A stretch of 32,127 nucleotides of DNA, taken from Alphaproteobacteria bacterium. Lineage in GTDB: Bacteria > Pseudomonadota > Alphaproteobacteria > ATCC43930 > CGMCC-115725. The notes under the pieces are model-generated. The model was not told the origin of the DNA, made no database searches, and saw only the letters and a list, made by a program, of their open reading frames with translations. Made by a program: the position numbers and the translations under genes. Positions 1 to 8,444 of this stretch are shown here, one piece after another; positions within the stretch are counted from its first letter, which is position 1, and every line of letters begins with the position of its first letter. The stretch spans positions 1 through 32,127 of the forward strand of contig JAGWON010000025.1 of assembly GCA_028871055.1 (NCBI GenBank), written 5' to 3'.

Positions 1-1587
1 GCCGAGCGCATCCTCAACGCACGCTTTGGCGACGATCTCGTCGACCACCACACCTACGTCTTCGCCGGCGACGGTTGCCTGATGGAGGGCTTGAGCCACG
101 AGGCACTCGGCCTCGCCGGCCATCTCCAGCTGCGCAGGCTGATCGTCTTTTGGGACAACAACTCGATTTCGATCGACGGCGCGACCACGCTTGCCACCGA
201 TGACGACCAGATCGCGCGGTTCAAGGCGCATGGCTGGAATACCATTGCCATCGATGGCCACGATACCGATCAGATCGCGGCCGCGATTGAGGAAGCGCAG
301 CAGAGCGATCGGCCGACGCTGATCGCGTGCCGCACCGTCATCGCGTTTGGCGCGCCGACCAAGGCCGGGACCGCCGCGGCGCACGGTTCGCCGCTCGGCG
401 CCGATGAGATTGCCGGCGCCCGCCGGCGGCTGGGCTGGGATTTGCCGCCTTTCGTCATGCCCGATGATCTGCTGAAGGCGTGGCGCGTGGCGGGCGCGCG
501 CGGCGCGATGGCGCACGCGGCGTGGGACAAGCGCCTGGCTGCCGCCGACGTGCGATCGCGCGACGAGTTGATGCGGCGCATGAAGGGCGACCTGCCGGCT
601 GGCTGGCGCACAGCGCTTGCAACCGCTGCGAAAGGCTTCGCCACCGAGCGCAAGAAGGAGGCGACGCGCCAGTCCTCCGGCCGCTGCCTCGAGACGTTGG
701 TGCCGGCGATCCCGGAGCTGATCGGCGGCTCGGCCGACCTGACGCCTTCCAACAACACGATGATCAAGGGCCAGAAGGTCATCACGGCGGCGGATTACAA
801 CGGCCGCTACATCCACTACGGCATCCGCGAGCACGGCATGGCCGCCGCGATGAGCGGCATGGCGGCGCATGGCGGGATCGTCCCCTATGGCGGCAGCTTC
901 CTGGTGTTCACCGATTATTGCCGGCCTTCGATCCGGCTTGCGGCGATCATGCGCCTGCGCGTCATTTTCGTGATGACGCACGATTCAATCGGGCTGGGCG
1001 AAGACGGACCGACGCACCAGCCGATCGAGCATTTGGCTTCGTTGCGCGCCATTCCGAACCTCAACGTCTTCCGCCCGGCGGACGCCGTCGAGACCGCCGA
1101 GTGCTGGACGCTAGCGCTGCAGAATTTCACCACGCCGTCGATCCTGGCATTGTCGCGCCAGGGTCTGCCGGCGCTGCGCTCGGATGCCTCCGAGGCCGAG
1201 AACAAATCCGCGCGCGGCGCCTATGTTCTGGCCGAGGCCGCGGGTCCGCGCGCCGTGACGCTCCTCGCCACCGGCTCGGAAGTGAGCATCGCCATGGCGG
1301 CGCGCGAGCAACTCGCGGCGGCCAAGATCGCCGCTGCCGTGGTCTCGATGCCATGCTGGGAACTGTTCGAGCAGCAGGACGAGGCCTACAAGCGTGCCGT
1401 GCTCGGCGCCGCGCCGCGCGTTGCGGTCGAGGCGGCGTGCCGGGAAGGCTGGGACCGCTACCTCGCTCCCAAAGGCGCGTTCATTGGCATGACCGGCTTC
1501 GGCGCCTCGGCGCCCGGTGAAGCATTATATAAGTATTTCAACATCACGCCCGAGGCGGTCGCCGCCGCCGCGAAGGCGTTGCTCTAG
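1..1587 (+). CDS. tkt: Transketolase, 5' end missing
   Basis: Thiamine-diphosphate enzyme that moves two-carbon ketol units between sugar phosphates in the non-oxidative pentose phosphate pathway (cytoplasm). The reading frame is open from the first base of the window and ends at TAG 1585-1587, giving 528 visible residues. Transketolases are about 660 residues, so roughly 130 N-terminal residues lie upstream. The ThDP/metal motif GDGCLMEG is visible at 70-93 and continues to the FWDNNSISIDG stretch. The pyrimidine-domain signature with GIREHGM and the conserved GLGEDGPTHQPIEH segment follow, then a C-terminal transketolase domain with LLATGSEVS. The stop codon overlaps the AGGAGG ribosome site of gap, so the two are co-transcribed. 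The assignment is secure; only the start is unseen. Confidence 0.96.
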   Translation, partial: AERILNARFGDDLVDHHTYVFAGDGCLMEGLSHEALGLAGHLQLRRLIVFWDNNSISIDGATTLATDDDQIARFKAHGWNTIAIDGHDTDQIAAAIEEAQQSDRPTLIACRTVIAFGAPTKAGTAAAHGSPLGADEIAGARRRLGWDLPPFVMPDDLLKAWRVAGARGAMAHAAWDKRLAAADVRSRDELMRRMKGDLPAGWRTALATAAKGFATERKKEATRQSSGRCLETLVPAIPELIGGSADLTPSNNTMIKGQKVITAADYNGRYIHYGIREHGMAAAMSGMAAHGGIVPYGGSFLVFTDYCRPSIRLAAIMRLRVIFVMTHDSIGLGEDGPTHQPIEHLASLRAIPNLNVFRPADAVETAECWTLALQNFTTPSILALSRQGLPALRSDASEAENKSARGAYVLAEAAGPRAVTLLATGSEVSIAMAAREQLAAAKIAAAVVSMPCWELFEQQDEAYKRAVLGAAPRVAVEAACREGWDRYLAPKGAFIGMTGFGASAPGEALYKYFNITPEAVAAAAKALL

Positions 1588-1595
1588 GAGGCAGC

Positions 1596-2606
1596 ATGGC
1601 CATTCGTGTCGCCATCAACGGATTCGGACGCATCGGTCGGCTGGTCCTGCGCGCGCTGCACGAACAGAACCGCGACGACGTACAGTGCATCGCGATCAAC
1701 GATCTGGGCTCGGTCCACGCCAACGCGCATCTGCTCAAGTTCGACAGCGTGCACGGCCGGTTCGACGGCGAAATCAAGACGGGCGACAGCTCGATGGATA
1801 TCGGCAAGGGGCCGATCCGGGTGCTCGCCGAGCGCGATCCCACCAAGCTGCCGTGGAAGGAGATGAAGGTTGACGTCGCGCTCGAATGCACCGGCTTGTT
1901 CACCAAGCGGGAGGCTGCGGCCAAGCATCTCGAGGCCGGCGCCAAGCGCGTCATCGTCTCGGCGCCGGCGGAAGGCGCCGACATCACCGTGGTGCTGGGC
2001 GTCAACAGCGACAAGCTCAAGCCCGAGCACAAGGTGCTGTCGAACGGCTCGTGCACCACGAATTGCCTGGCGCCGGTCGCGTATGTGCTCAACGAGGGTC
2101 TCGGCATCGAGCAGGGCTACATGACGACGATCCACTCGTACACCGGCGACCAGAACACGGTCGACACGCTACACAAGGATCTACGCCGCGCCCGCGCCGC
2201 GGCGCTCAACATGATCCCGACTTCGACCGGCGCCGCCAAGGCGCTAGGGCTGGTGATCCCGGCGCTGCAGGGCAAGCTCGACGGCACCGCCATCCGCGTA
2301 CCGACCGCCAATGTGTCGCTAATCGATTTCAAGTTCTCCGCAGCGCGCGATACCACGAAGGACGAGATCAACGAGCTGATGACCAAGGCGGCGAACTCGA
2401 ACCGCTTCAAGGGCATTCTCGCGGTCAACAAGGATGAGGCGGTGTCGACGGATTTCAACCACGACCCTCACAGTTCGACCTTCGACCTCACGCAGACCGT
2501 CGTCATGGGCAAGCGCTTCTGCCGCGTGCTGTCGTGGTACGACAACGAGTGGGGCTTCTCGAACCGCGTGGTTGAGGTCGCGGCGCTGGTTGGCGCCCTG
2601 GGCTGA
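1596..2606 (+). CDS. gap: Glyceraldehyde-3-phosphate dehydrogenase
   Basis: Converts glyceraldehyde 3-phosphate, NAD+ and phosphate to 1,3-bisphosphoglycerate in glycolysis, and the reverse in gluconeogenesis. The 336-residue length is normal. The N-terminal Rossmann motif INGFGRIGR is at residues 7-15 and the catalytic SCTTNCLAP motif places the nucleophile at Cys153. The C-terminal SWYDNEWGFSNR segment is intact. AGGAGG at 1586-1591 lies four bases before ATG 1596 and overlaps the tkt stop codon, so translation of the pair is probably coupled. In many alphaproteobacteria gap is followed by pgk; here a short unrecognised gene follows, then the aldolase. Confidence 0.97.
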   Translation: MAIRVAINGFGRIGRLVLRALHEQNRDDVQCIAINDLGSVHANAHLLKFDSVHGRFDGEIKTGDSSMDIGKGPIRVLAERDPTKLPWKEMKVDVALECTGLFTKREAAAKHLEAGAKRVIVSAPAEGADITVVLGVNSDKLKPEHKVLSNGSCTTNCLAPVAYVLNEGLGIEQGYMTTIHSYTGDQNTVDTLHKDLRRARAAALNMIPTSTGAAKALGLVIPALQGKLDGTAIRVPTANVSLIDFKFSAARDTTKDEINELMTKAANSNRFKGILAVNKDEAVSTDFNHDPHSSTFDLTQTVVMGKRFCRVLSWYDNEWGFSNRVVEVAALVGALG

Positions 2607-2612
2607 CGGCAC

Positions 2613-3035
2613 ATGGCAGCGCGCATCGTCGTCCACTCGCTCGATGACGCCCGCGCCGCGCTTGCGGCGGCCACGACGCTCGGCCGCGAGGTGACGCTGG
2701 CGAGCGCTGCCGGCGCCGGAACCTTTGCCGGGCCCGGCTGGTTCAAGGCGCTGACAGACGAGGCGGCACGCGAGTTTCCTGCTGCGCGCTGCGATACGGT
2801 GCTCGATTGCGGCGGCGCGGCGGGGATCGCGCTGGCGGCGCTGCGGCTTGGGTTGAAGCGCGTGCGTTTCGCGGGTAGCGCCGAGGCCGCCCGACGCTTG
2901 CAGGCGATCGCGGCGCAACTCGACGCCGTGGTCGAAGAGGCGCAAGAGATGCCTGCGCTCGATCTGCGCGGCGCACGTGAACCCGAGGCGCTGTGCCGCG
3001 CCTGGCTTGCCGGCGGGGCGGTAACGCGAGCCTAG
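2613..3035 (+). CDS. Hypothetical protein between gap and aldolase
   Basis: A 140-residue, alanine-rich protein that I do not recognise. It starts six bases after the gap stop and ends 35 bases before the aldolase start, so it sits inside the glycolytic operon. It has no signal peptide and no convincing membrane segment. It has a Rossmann-like alternation of strands and helices, including a CDTVLDCGGAAGIALAALR stretch near residues 59-77 with a conserved-looking Cys pair and Gly-rich turn. I have the impression that similar short proteins sit next to aldolase genes in related alphaproteobacteria, but I cannot verify that here. The coding call rests on operon position, tight spacing and codon use like its neighbours. 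The function is unknown. Confidence 0.75.
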   Translation: MAARIVVHSLDDARAALAAATTLGREVTLASAAGAGTFAGPGWFKALTDEAAREFPAARCDTVLDCGGAAGIALAALRLGLKRVRFAGSAEAARRLQAIAAQLDAVVEEAQEMPALDLRGAREPEALCRAWLAGGAVTRA

Positions 3036-3070
3036 GGCTTCTGCTATATCCGGCGCAAAGGGAAGGCGAT

Positions 3071-4003
3071 ATGGCGACAGTCACGAAAGCGGTTCAGAAG
3101 ATCCTCGACGGATACGAGAGCGACACGCCGAGAACCAAGGCGAACCTCGCGCGCATTCTCATGCAGGGGAAGCTGGGCGGCACCGGCAAGCTGGTCATCC
3201 TGCCGGTCGACCAGGGATTCGAGCATGGCCCGGCCCGCAGCTTCGCTCCCAATCCGCCGGCCTATGACCCGCACTACCATTTCCGGCTCGCGATCGACGC
3301 TGGGCTCTCGGCCTATGCCGCGCCGCTCGGCATGCTCGAGGCCGGCGCGCGCATGTTTGCCGGCAAGATCCCGACCATCCTCAAATGCAATTCGGCCAAC
3401 AGCCTATCGCGCGCGAAGGAGGCGCCCGACCAGGCGGTAACCGCCTCGGTCAAGGATGCGATCCGGCTCAAATGCGCGGCGATCGGCTTCACCATCTATC
3501 CGGGCTCGGATAGGGCCTACGACCAGATGGAAGAGATTGCCGCGCTTGGCCGCGAAGCCAAGGCGGCGGGGCTTGCGGTGGTAATCTGGTCCTATCCGCG
3601 CGGCGGCAATCTGTCGAAAGAGGGCGAGACCGCGATCGACATCTGCGCCTATGCCGCGCACATGGCGGCGCTTCTCGGCGCGCACATCATCAAGGTGAAG
3701 CCGCCCACCGCGCATCTCGAGCTCGAGGCAGCGAGGAAGGTCTACGAAGCACAAAAGATCGACATCGCGACGCCGGCGGCGCGCATCCGCCATGTCGTGC
3801 AGGCCTGTTTCAACGGCCGGCGCATCGTCGTGTTCTCCGGCGGCGAGGCCAAGGACATCGAGGGCGTCTACAACGAGGTTCGCGCGGTGCGCGACGGCGG
3901 CGGCAACGGTTCGATCATCGGCCGCAACACGTTCCAGCGGCCGCGCGACGAGGCGCTCAAGATGCTCAACCAGATCATCCGGATCTACCGCGGCGAGGCG
4001 TGA
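3071..4003 (+). CDS. Class I fructose-bisphosphate aldolase (DhnA/FbaB type)
   Basis: Cleaves fructose 1,6-bisphosphate to dihydroxyacetone phosphate and glyceraldehyde 3-phosphate through a lysine Schiff base, without metal. The protein has 310 residues. DhnA-family features include [14 protein letters not shown] at residues 41-54, [10 protein letters not shown] at 102-111, and HIIKVKPPT, in which Lys208 or Lys210 is the likely Schiff-base residue. A C-terminal phosphate-binding VFSGGEAKD segment follows. I chose ATG 3071 over the in-frame upstream ATG at 2993, which lies inside the preceding gene; GGAAGGCG lies just before 3071. The stop TGA (4001-4003) overlaps the GTG start of thiE as GTGA, indicating translational coupling. 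The class is clear; the subfamily symbol is not assigned. Confidence 0.93.
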   Translation: MATVTKAVQKILDGYESDTPRTKANLARILMQGKLGGTGKLVILPVDQGFEHGPARSFAPNPPAYDPHYHFRLAIDAGLSAYAAPLGMLEAGARMFAGKIPTILKCNSANSLSRAKEAPDQAVTASVKDAIRLKCAAIGFTIYPGSDRAYDQMEEIAALGREAKAAGLAVVIWSYPRGGNLSKEGETAIDICAYAAHMAALLGAHIIKVKPPTAHLELEAARKVYEAQKIDIATPAARIRHVVQACFNGRRIVVFSGGEAKDIEGVYNEVRAVRDGGGNGSIIGRNTFQRPRDEALKMLNQIIRIYRGEA

Positions 4004-4623
4004 CCCGCCTCTATCTCATCACGCCGCCGGCGTTCGATCCGCCTGTCTTCGCGCGTTCCCTGGCCGAGGCGCTCGATGCCGGCGATGTCGCCGGCGTCCA
4101 GCTGCGGCTCAAGCCGGCCGACGATGATGCCATCCGCCGTGCCGCCGATGTGTTGCGGCTGATCGCGCAGGACCGCGGCGTCGCCTTCCTGATGAACGAC
4201 CGCGCCGACTTGGCGCTCGCCTGCGGCTGCGACGGCGTCCATCTCGGCCAGGACGATACGCCCTACGACGAGGCGCGCCGCCTTCTCGGCACTGACCGCG
4301 TCGTCGGCGTCACCTGTCATGCGAGCCGCGATCTGGCGCTCCAGGCCGCGGAAAAGGGCGCCGATTATGTCGCCTTCGGCGCGTTCTTTCCGACACAGAC
4401 CAAGCTCGCCAAGGGCGCCGCGGACCCCGAATTGCTGCGCTGGTGGAGCACGGCGACGACCGTGCCGTGCGTCGCCATCGGCGGCATCACGCCCGAGAAT
4501 TGCGCCCCGCTGGTCGCCGCAGGCGCCGATTTTCTCGCCGTCATCGCGGCAGTGTGGAATCATCCACAGGGCCCCGGCGCGGCGGTCAAGGCCTTCATCC
4601 AGGCAATTGCCGCCGCGCGCTGA
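4000..4623 (+). CDS. thiE: Thiamine-phosphate synthase
   Basis: Joins hydroxymethylpyrimidine diphosphate and carboxy-thiazole phosphate to give thiamine phosphate. The 207-residue TIM-barrel protein starts at GTG 4000, overlapping the aldolase stop. Family motifs are in order: RLYLITPP at the N-terminus, [39 protein letters not shown] (phosphate and diphosphate binding) and [11 protein letters not shown]. The motif usually reads GVS(T/C)H; here it is GVTCH, a conservative change. No other thiamine gene is nearby. Placement next to transketolase, a thiamine-diphosphate enzyme, and aldolase is suggestive but may be chance. Some thiE-like paralogues act in salvage, so the biosynthetic role is probable rather than proved. 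Confidence 0.9.
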   Translation: MTRLYLITPPAFDPPVFARSLAEALDAGDVAGVQLRLKPADDDAIRRAADVLRLIAQDRGVAFLMNDRADLALACGCDGVHLGQDDTPYDEARRLLGTDRVVGVTCHASRDLALQAAEKGADYVAFGAFFPTQTKLAKGAADPELLRWWSTATTVPCVAIGGITPENCAPLVAAGADFLAVIAAVWNHPQGPGAAVKAFIQAIAAAR

Positions 4624-4644
4624 ACGGCCGGCGGCGGGTTTTCC

Positions 4645-5364
4645 ATGGTGGCATTCACCGGCGAGGCGGCGGAGCCGATGGCGCGCGGGCAGCGCGGCGT
4701 GCCGCGGCCGTGGGCATTGGTTGCGGCGGCGGCGCTGCATTTGCTGCCGCTGCTCGTCTGGCTGTGGCACTGGCCGGCCGCGCCGGCGGCGCGACCGACG
4801 ACGTTTGCCGTCACTCTGGTGCAGCTGCCGCCCAAACCAAAGGCCGCACCACCGCCGCCTACTACGGCGCAGCCGCGCGAATCTGGCCGCAATCAGACCA
4901 CCGAGGCGAAGAAGACAGCTCGAGCGGAGCTGGCGCTGCCTCGAACCCGTGCCGAGCCGAGCCAGGAAGCCCGCCATGCCGCCGTGTCAACGCCCAAGCC
5001 TGAGGCCGAAGGTCTGCGCGTGCTTGAGCTTCGGCTGCCGCCGCGCGGCGGCACCGCCGATCGCAATCGCGCCGGCGATCCCTACCTCAACGACCTGATG
5101 CAGCGGATCGAGCGCAACCGCATCTATCCGCCGCCGAGCGCGTTCTACGGCGCCAGCGAGCGCACGGTGGTCTACAGCGTCGGCGTCGATCCCGCTGGAA
5201 CCGTCAGCACCATCACCCTGCTGACCTCTTCGGGCCAGAGCCTGATCGACGAGGCAGCGCGGCAAATGATCGCTGCCAGCGCGCCGTTTCCGCACCTGCC
5301 ATCCGACTTGCCGCAAATCCGCACGTCGATCGTCATCGTTATTCCAATCTATCCACGCGGCTGA
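4645..5364 (+). CDS. TonB-family energy transducer-like protein
   Basis: A 239-residue protein with TonB architecture. A short cytoplasmic N-terminus precedes a single hydrophobic segment at about residues 23-43. A proline- and charge-rich spacer of about 100 residues would cross the periplasm. The C-terminal TonB-like domain, from about residue 147, contains DLMQRIERNRIYPPP and ends in a typical strand-rich segment. TonB proteins pass energy from ExbB/ExbD to outer-membrane receptors. No exbB, exbD or receptor gene is adjacent, so this may be an orphan TonB or a TonB C-terminal-domain protein with another envelope role. ATG 4645 lies 21 bases after thiE and it may be the last gene of that operon. 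Confidence 0.82.
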   Translation: MVAFTGEAAEPMARGQRGVPRPWALVAAAALHLLPLLVWLWHWPAAPAARPTTFAVTLVQLPPKPKAAPPPPTTAQPRESGRNQTTEAKKTARAELALPRTRAEPSQEARHAAVSTPKPEAEGLRVLELRLPPRGGTADRNRAGDPYLNDLMQRIERNRIYPPPSAFYGASERTVVYSVGVDPAGTVSTITLLTSSGQSLIDEAARQMIAASAPFPHLPSDLPQIRTSIVIVIPIYPRG

Positions 5365-5374
5365 ACCGCGCGGA

Positions 5375-5411
5375 TTGACTCGCGGGTCCTCAGATAGCAC
5401 TATAGTACTAT
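5375..5411 (+). promoter_or_regulatory. Palindrome and promoter-like boxes before the RHH-RAMA gene
   Basis: ATAGTACTAT (5402-5411) is a perfect 10-base palindrome, and the half ACTAT recurs at 5399-5403 and 5407-5411. A TTGACT box lies at 5375-5380 and TATAGT at 5401-5406, though the 20-base spacing is longer than ideal. The A+T-rich core stands out in G+C-rich surroundings. Ribbon-helix-helix proteins commonly bind short palindromes or direct repeats over their own promoters, so this is a plausible autoregulatory operator. That is inference. Confidence 0.4.
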
Positions 5412-5435
5412 TATGGATAGCCGGAGTTCGGAGCG

Positions 5436-5873
5436 ATGATGACGATCGAGGTCGACTTCGACGTGTACAAGGCGCTGACGGCGCGGCGCACTGACGAGAC
5501 GGTGACCTACAATGACGTGCTGCGCACCCTGCTCGGCGTCGTCCAGCCGGCATCCGGACTGCGCCGTCTGTTCGGTCTGGCCGCCGGCAAGGCGGTTGTA
5601 CAGAAGCCACGATCGAACGAAACAAATGATTGGATTTACAAGGGAATCCGGTTTCCAGCGGGCACGGAGCTGCGGGCCAAATATAAGGGACAGCTCCATC
5701 GCGCGCGCATCGAGCGCGGCGGTCTGATGGTCAACGGCAGGCGCTTTGCCACGCCCTCGGATGCCGCTCGCATGGTAACGGGGAACAACGTCAATGGCTG
5801 GCGCTTCTGGCAGTGTAGGTTTCCGGGTGAAACCGGCTGGCGTCGTCTCGACTCGCTGCGGCAGGACTCTTGA
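5436..5873 (+). CDS. SeqA-N-like ribbon-helix-helix plus RAMA-type domain protein
   Basis: A 145-residue soluble protein with two recognisable parts. Residues 2-35 (TIEVDFDVYKAL, then YNDVLRTLLGV) match the pattern of the SeqA N-terminal ribbon-helix-helix, a dimerising DNA-binding fold. Residues about 66-142 match the RAMA (restriction adenine methylase-associated) pattern: a glycine-led strand, NGRRFATPSDAARMVTG, then NGWRFWQ and a final W-x-x-LDSLR. RAMA domains are predicted readers of modified DNA and are usually found with methylases. CGGAG at 5429-5433 suits either ATG 5436 or ATG 5439; the second gives better spacing and begins MTIEVD. There is no methylase gene next to it. The domain assignment is by pattern only; the biological role is inferred. 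Confidence 0.72.
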   Translation: MMTIEVDFDVYKALTARRTDETVTYNDVLRTLLGVVQPASGLRRLFGLAAGKAVVQKPRSNETNDWIYKGIRFPAGTELRAKYKGQLHRARIERGGLMVNGRRFATPSDAARMVTGNNVNGWRFWQCRFPGETGWRRLDSLRQDS

Positions 5874-5879
5874 GAGTCC
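5864..5879. repeat. Small hairpin over the RHH-RAMA stop codon
   Basis: GGACTC (5864-5869) and GAGTCC (5874-5879) form a perfect six-base stem with loop TTGA that contains the stop codon TGA (5871-5873). It sits in the 18-base gap between convergent genes. No T-run follows on either strand, so a terminator role is uncertain. Confidence 0.35.
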
Positions 5880-5891
5880 AACGTGGGTGGC

Positions 5892-6929
5892 TCAAGCGAC
5901 CGGCGACCAGAGCACGTCGTCAATCCGGCTGGCACCTGCGGCAAGCATGATCAAGCGATCGACTCCTAACGCGACGCCGGCGCTAGGCGGCATCGACTCG
6001 AGCGCGGCGAGAAAATCCTCGTCGACCGGATAGGCCTCGCTATAGCGCGCGCGCTTCTTGGCGCGATCGCGTTCAAAGCGCCGGCGCTGCTCGGCCGCGT
6101 CGGTCAGTTCGGAGAAGCCGTTGGCGAGCTCGAGGCCGGCGACATAGACCTCGAAGCGCTCGGCCACGCGCGGGTCGTCGGGTTTGGCGTGGGCCAGCGC
6201 CGCCATCGCGATCGGATAGTCGGCCAGGATGGTCGGCGCGCCGATCCCGAGTGTGGGTTCGATCCGCTCGAGGAAAATGCGGAAGAAGAGATCCTCCCAG
6301 TCGTCGCCGGGATGCGGCGCGATTCCGAGCGGCTTCGCGGCCTGGGCCAGCAGCGTCAGGTTTGGCTGCTCCGGATCGGGCGCCGTAGCCAGTAGGTCGA
6401 TGCCGCAGCGCTCGGCGAATACACCGGCGATCGTTTCGCGCTGCCACGGTCGGCGCGGATCGGCCACGCGGCCCTGCCACGAATATCGTGTGCCGCCTGC
6501 GGCGGCGAGCACCTCCGTCAGCAGCCGCTCGCAATCGGCCATCAGTTCACGATAGGTCGCGCCGGCGCGATACCACTCGAGCAGCGTGAATTCGGGATGA
6601 TGGATCGCGCCGCGCTCGCCGTTGCGGAAGGCATGGGCGAGCTGGAAAAGCTTGGGCACGCCGGCGGCGAGCAGCTTCTTCATCGCGAATTCCGGTGACG
6701 TGTGCAGGAAGAAGGGGCGCGGACCGGCGCCGGGCTCGTCGAGCGTGGTTGCGAACGCCCGCAAATGCGGCTCGAGCCCAGGGCTGATCTGGAGCGCCGG
6801 GGTGTCGACCTCGACGAAGCCCTCGGCCTCAAAATAGTGCCGGACCGCACGGAGCGCCGCGCCGCGCGCCGCCAGATAAGGTACGCGAGCAGCGAAGCAC
6901 TCGCGTCGCCACCACGGCGTCTCGGCCAT
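5892..6929 (-). CDS. epmA: Elongation factor P beta-lysine ligase (LysRS-like, GenX/PoxA)
   Basis: Paralogue of class II lysyl-tRNA synthetase, lacking the anticodon domain, that attaches (R)-beta-lysine to a lysine of EF-P. The 345-residue length is close to the family's usual 325-350. Motif 2 is visible as FRNGERGAIHHPEFTLLEWYRAG, split by the usual loop, and motif 3 as GVALGVDRLIMLAAG near the C-terminus. FEVYVAGLELANGFSEL is the conserved pre-motif-3 segment. I chose ATG 6929 because GGGAGG lies a few bases upstream on the minus strand and homology begins there; an upstream in-frame ATG at 7043 would run through the divergent promoter region. It is divergent from efp, its substrate, which supports the call. 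The partner aminomutase gene epmB is not in the window. Confidence 0.93.
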   Translation of the reverse strand: MAETPWWRRECFAARVPYLAARGAALRAVRHYFEAEGFVEVDTPALQISPGLEPHLRAFATTLDEPGAGPRPFFLHTSPEFAMKKLLAAGVPKLFQLAHAFRNGERGAIHHPEFTLLEWYRAGATYRELMADCERLLTEVLAAAGGTRYSWQGRVADPRRPWQRETIAGVFAERCGIDLLATAPDPEQPNLTLLAQAAKPLGIAPHPGDDWEDLFFRIFLERIEPTLGIGAPTILADYPIAMAALAHAKPDDPRVAERFEVYVAGLELANGFSELTDAAEQRRRFERDRAKKRARYSEAYPVDEDFLAALESMPPSAGVALGVDRLIMLAAGASRIDDVLWSPVA

Positions 6930-7075
6930 GCCTAACCTCCCTTGGCTGCGCAAGCTAGGCGCGCGCGTCCGGCGCGCCAAGCGCCGTATTTCGCTTGTGG
7001 CGCCGGGGGACAAGCTGGTACGAAGCAGCCCGAAAATCCACAACGAGACCGGATTTCCGCGCGAGGACTGGCGCC

Positions 7076-7642
7076 ATGAAAATCAATGCCATCGATATCA
7101 AGCCCGGCAACGTGCTCGAGCAGGACGGCAAGCTCTGGCTCGTCCTCAAACGCGACCTCATCCAACCGGGCAAGGGCGGTGCCTTCGCCCAGGTCGAGAT
7201 GCGCGACCTCAAGACCGGAACCAAGACCAACGCGCGCTATCGTACGCAGGAAACGGTCGAGCGCGCGCGGCTCGACGAGAAGGAAATGCAGTTCCTCTAT
7301 TTCGACGGCGACATGGCGACGTTCATGGACAACGAGACGTTCGAGCAGATCACCGTCAACAAGGAGCTCATCGGCGAGCCGGCCGACTTCCTCCAGGAAG
7401 GCATGATCTGCACCATTCAGCTGCACGAGGGCGTTACGCTCGCCGTCATCTTGCCGCAGACCGTCGTGCTCGAGGTGGTCGAGGCCGAACCGGTGGTGCG
7501 GGGGCAGACGGCCTCGTCGTCCTACAAGCCGGGCAAGCTGTCGAACGGCCGACGCATCATGCTGCCGCCTCATGTCGGCACCGGCACCCGCGTCGTCGTC
7601 AACACCGTCGACGGCAGCTACATCGAACGCGCCAAAGACTGA
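7076..7642 (+). CDS. efp: Elongation factor P
   Basis: Translation factor that binds the ribosome between the P and E sites and relieves stalling at polyproline. The 188-residue length is standard. The N-terminal KOW-like domain has PGKGGAFAQV with Lys33 at the tip, the position (Lys34 in E. coli) that receives beta-lysine. Two OB domains follow, with the terminal GTGTRVVVNTVDGSYIER signature. ATG 7076 is preceded by GCGAGGA. Several envelope and motor proteins in this window have proline-rich tracts (for example the OmpA-like protein at 8614) and would be natural EF-P clients, which is inference. The stop is six bases before the next gene, so they form one transcript. Confidence 0.97.
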   Translation: MKINAIDIKPGNVLEQDGKLWLVLKRDLIQPGKGGAFAQVEMRDLKTGTKTNARYRTQETVERARLDEKEMQFLYFDGDMATFMDNETFEQITVNKELIGEPADFLQEGMICTIQLHEGVTLAVILPQTVVLEVVEAEPVVRGQTASSSYKPGKLSNGRRIMLPPHVGTGTRVVVNTVDGSYIERAKD

Positions 7643-7648
7643 TCGTCG

Positions 7649-8440
7649 ATGGCGACGCGCTCCGCGTTGATCAACGTCATGACCGCCGCCTGCCTCAAGG
7701 CGGCGCGCGGGTTGAAACGCGATTTCGGCGAGGTCGAGCAGCTCCAGGTCTCGGTCAAGGGGCCCGGCGAGTACGTCTCGGCGGCCGACGTCGCGGCCGA
7801 GAAGGTCCTCAAACGCGAGCTCGCCAAGGCGCGGCCGAATTACGGATTCCTCGTGGAAGAAAGCGGGTTTGAGGCCGGCCGCGATACCAGCCACCGCTTC
7901 ATCGTCGACCCGCTCGACGGCACCACCAACTTTCTCCATGGCCTGCCGCATTTCGCCATCTCGGTCGCGCTCGAGCGCGAGGGCAAGCTGATCGCCGCGA
8001 CGGTCTACGATCCGGTGAAGGACGAGATGTTCTGGGCCGAGAAGGGCCTTGGCGCCTATGTCAACGATCGCCGCCTGCGCGTCTCGGCGCGTCGCGGTCT
8101 CGATGACGCCCTGATCGCGACCGGCATTCCGTTCCGGGATCGCAGCGATCACGAGGGCTATCTGAAGACGCTCGCGCCGGTGATGCGCGCCACATCCGGC
8201 GTGCGCCGTTGGGGCGTTGCCTCGCTCGACCTCGCTTATGTCGCGGCCGGGCGGTTCGACGGCTTTTGGGAATTCGATCTCAAGCCATGGGACATCGCCG
8301 CCGGCGTCCTTCTGGTGCGCGAAGCGGGCGGCGACGTCACCGACATGGCGGGCGGCCAGGACATGCTCGCCAAGGGCTCGATCCTCGCGGCCAATCCGGC
8401 GCTGCACGACGCGCTGCGGCGTTTGTTCGCGGCCGCATGA
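7649..8440 (+). CDS. suhB: Inositol-1-monophosphatase family protein (SuhB-like)
   Basis: Mg2+-dependent phosphatase of the IMPase superfamily; in bacteria SuhB also acts in rRNA antitermination. The protein has 263 residues. The metal-binding motifs are intact: VEES with Glu70, VDPLDGTTN with Asp87 and Asp90, and the C-terminal WDIAAGVLLVREAGG. There is no signal peptide, so it is cytoplasmic. It starts six bases after the efp stop, and an efp-suhB arrangement fits a translation-linked operon. The true substrate cannot be told from sequence: inositol phosphate, histidinol phosphate or 3'-phosphoadenosine phosphate relatives share these motifs, though the overall pattern fits SuhB best. Confidence 0.88.
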   Translation: MATRSALINVMTAACLKAARGLKRDFGEVEQLQVSVKGPGEYVSAADVAAEKVLKRELAKARPNYGFLVEESGFEAGRDTSHRFIVDPLDGTTNFLHGLPHFAISVALEREGKLIAATVYDPVKDEMFWAEKGLGAYVNDRRLRVSARRGLDDALIATGIPFRDRSDHEGYLKTLAPVMRATSGVRRWGVASLDLAYVAAGRFDGFWEFDLKPWDIAAGVLLVREAGGDVTDMAGGQDMLAKGSILAANPALHDALRRLFAAA

Positions 8441-8444
8441 CCGC

